NCBI GenBank assembly: GCA_029935135.1
Contig: JAOZKX010000104.1
Span: forward strand, 1 to 7,058
Direction of reading: 5' to 3'
Origin: Desulfocapsa sp.
GTDB lineage: Bacteria; Desulfobacterota; Desulfobulbia; Desulfobulbales; Desulfocapsaceae
Length of the DNA: 7,058 nt
Under the pieces are notes generated by a model that ran no database searches, was not told where the DNA came from, and was given only the letters and a program-made list of their open reading frames with translations. The translations under genes were made by a program, and so were the position numbers. Shown here one piece after another: positions 6,769-7,058 of this stretch (position 1 is the stretch's first letter; the number at the start of each line of letters is the position of its first letter).

Positions 6769-6890
6769 ATTTTTCTCTGCAAAGTTTTCTGTAATTAGTA
6801 CACTTTACTGGCTTACTTACTGGTTACCAGTGTTAGGGTGTAGGGTAATGAAGGTAATACTGGCACCCCACTGTGGTGAGCATGTCAGGA
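6769..6890. repeat. Repeat-rich spacer between nrdJ and the SEC-C gene
   Basis: This 122-base non-coding stretch should carry the nrdJ 3' end and any promoter of the SEC-C-vanZ pair. It holds several short repeats: TTACTGG at 6805-6811 and 6817-6823 (with TACTGG again at 6858-6863), the inverted repeat ACTGGTTACCAGT at 6819-6831, TAGGGT at 6834-6839 and 6841-6846, and GGTAAT at 6844-6849 and 6853-6858. No U-tract terminator is visible for nrdJ; a weak GCACC/GGTG pairing near 6863-6878 is not followed by T residues on the minus strand. No good -35/-10 pair for the SEC-C gene could be recognised. The repeats could be operator half-sites, but no regulator is indicated. Confidence 0.5.
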
Positions 6891-7058
6891 TTACGAGCAT
6901 TTACTGTATCCGCAACTATGACATGTTTCGCACCCTTCTTCAAAAACAACCTGACCTGAACATTCGGGACAGGTTGAGGCAAAACCGTGTTGGGTGCCTG
7001 CCATAAATGATTTGAACAACTTACTCAACTGGGCTGGAAGGTCAAGCATATGTCCACT
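6891..7058 (-). CDS. nrdJ: C-terminal end of adenosylcobalamin-dependent (class II) ribonucleotide reductase
   Basis: The minus strand is open from the window edge for 55 codons to a TAA at 6891-6893. The fragment ends in a Cys-rich tail typical of long bacterial class II ribonucleotide reductases: STCPEC, then a short hydrophobic spacer, then FEEGCETCHSCGYSKCS. It contains two CxxC pairs plus two further Cys (C30, C33, C43, C46, C49 and C54 of the fragment). In this family the tail carries the redox-active Cys pair that re-reduces the active site, together with a zinc-ribbon-like arrangement. The enzyme makes deoxyribonucleotides using coenzyme B12 and works without oxygen. The catalytic domain and start lie outside the window, so the gene is cut by the window and is not shown to be broken. 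The identification rests on the tail alone but the pattern is distinctive. Confidence 0.82.
   Translation of the reverse strand, partial: SGHMLDLPAQLSKLFKSFMAGTQHGFASTCPECSGQVVFEEGCETCHSCGYSKCS

Noticed and set aside
6861..6880. Possible terminator hairpin or TGGCAC sigma-54 element just after the nrdJ stop
   Set aside because: The stem is only about four base pairs without a following T-tract on the minus strand, and the TGGCAC has no TTGC at the required distance.
6620..7006. Plus-strand open frame of 128 codons across the SEC-C start, spacer and nrdJ tail
   Set aside because: It runs antisense to two recognisable genes on the minus strand, and its product matches no family I know.

Overview
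The window looks like ordinary chromosomal housekeeping DNA from a Gram-negative, probably anaerobic bacterium. The best guess is a Desulfobacterota (former Deltaproteobacteria) lineage near the Desulfobulbales. This rests on the gene order DUF4390 - NtrY-like kinase - NtrX-like regulator - hemB - yqeY, the zinc-type HemB, and the tail of a B12-dependent (class II) ribonucleotide reductase. The taxon is inferred from gene content and was not tested by any search.

Plus strand, 1-5806: five complete genes in tandem with short gaps. The first 29 bases may be the end of an upstream gene, possibly rsmB. Next come a secreted DUF4390 protein (39-608), a four-TM NtrY-type histidine kinase (620-2929) and a sigma-54-dependent NtrX-type response regulator (2943-4313). 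Gaps of 10, 11 and 13 bases and the lack of good Shine-Dalgarno sequences before ntrY and ntrX suggest one translationally coupled transcript. A 59-base AT-rich leader with a strong AAGGAG ribosome binding site precedes hemB (4373-5347, porphobilinogen synthase). A yqeY/GatB-like gene (5393-5806) follows after a 45-base, CA-rich leader with no Shine-Dalgarno.

Minus strand, 7058-5807: the last 55 codons of a nrdJ-type adenosylcobalamin-dependent ribonucleotide reductase (6891-7058, cut by the window edge), a 122-base spacer rich in short repeats, a SEC-C zinc-motif protein of unknown role (6244-6768) and a VanZ-family membrane protein (5807-6235). The last two are 8 bases apart and are probably co-transcribed. 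The two gene strings converge at 5804-5809, where one TGATCA palindrome supplies the stop codon for both yqeY and vanZ with no bases between them.

Functionally, DUF4390-NtrY-NtrX is a plausible envelope-sensing unit that controls sigma-54 promoters. HemB feeds tetrapyrrole synthesis, which could include the cobalamin used by NrdJ, but nothing in the sequence shows direct regulation between them. I found no mobile element, CRISPR array, tRNA, rRNA, riboswitch or convincing intrinsic terminator, and nothing that amounts to a clearly new system. The least explained items are DUF4390, the SEC-C protein's central domain and the repeat-rich spacer at 6769-6890.
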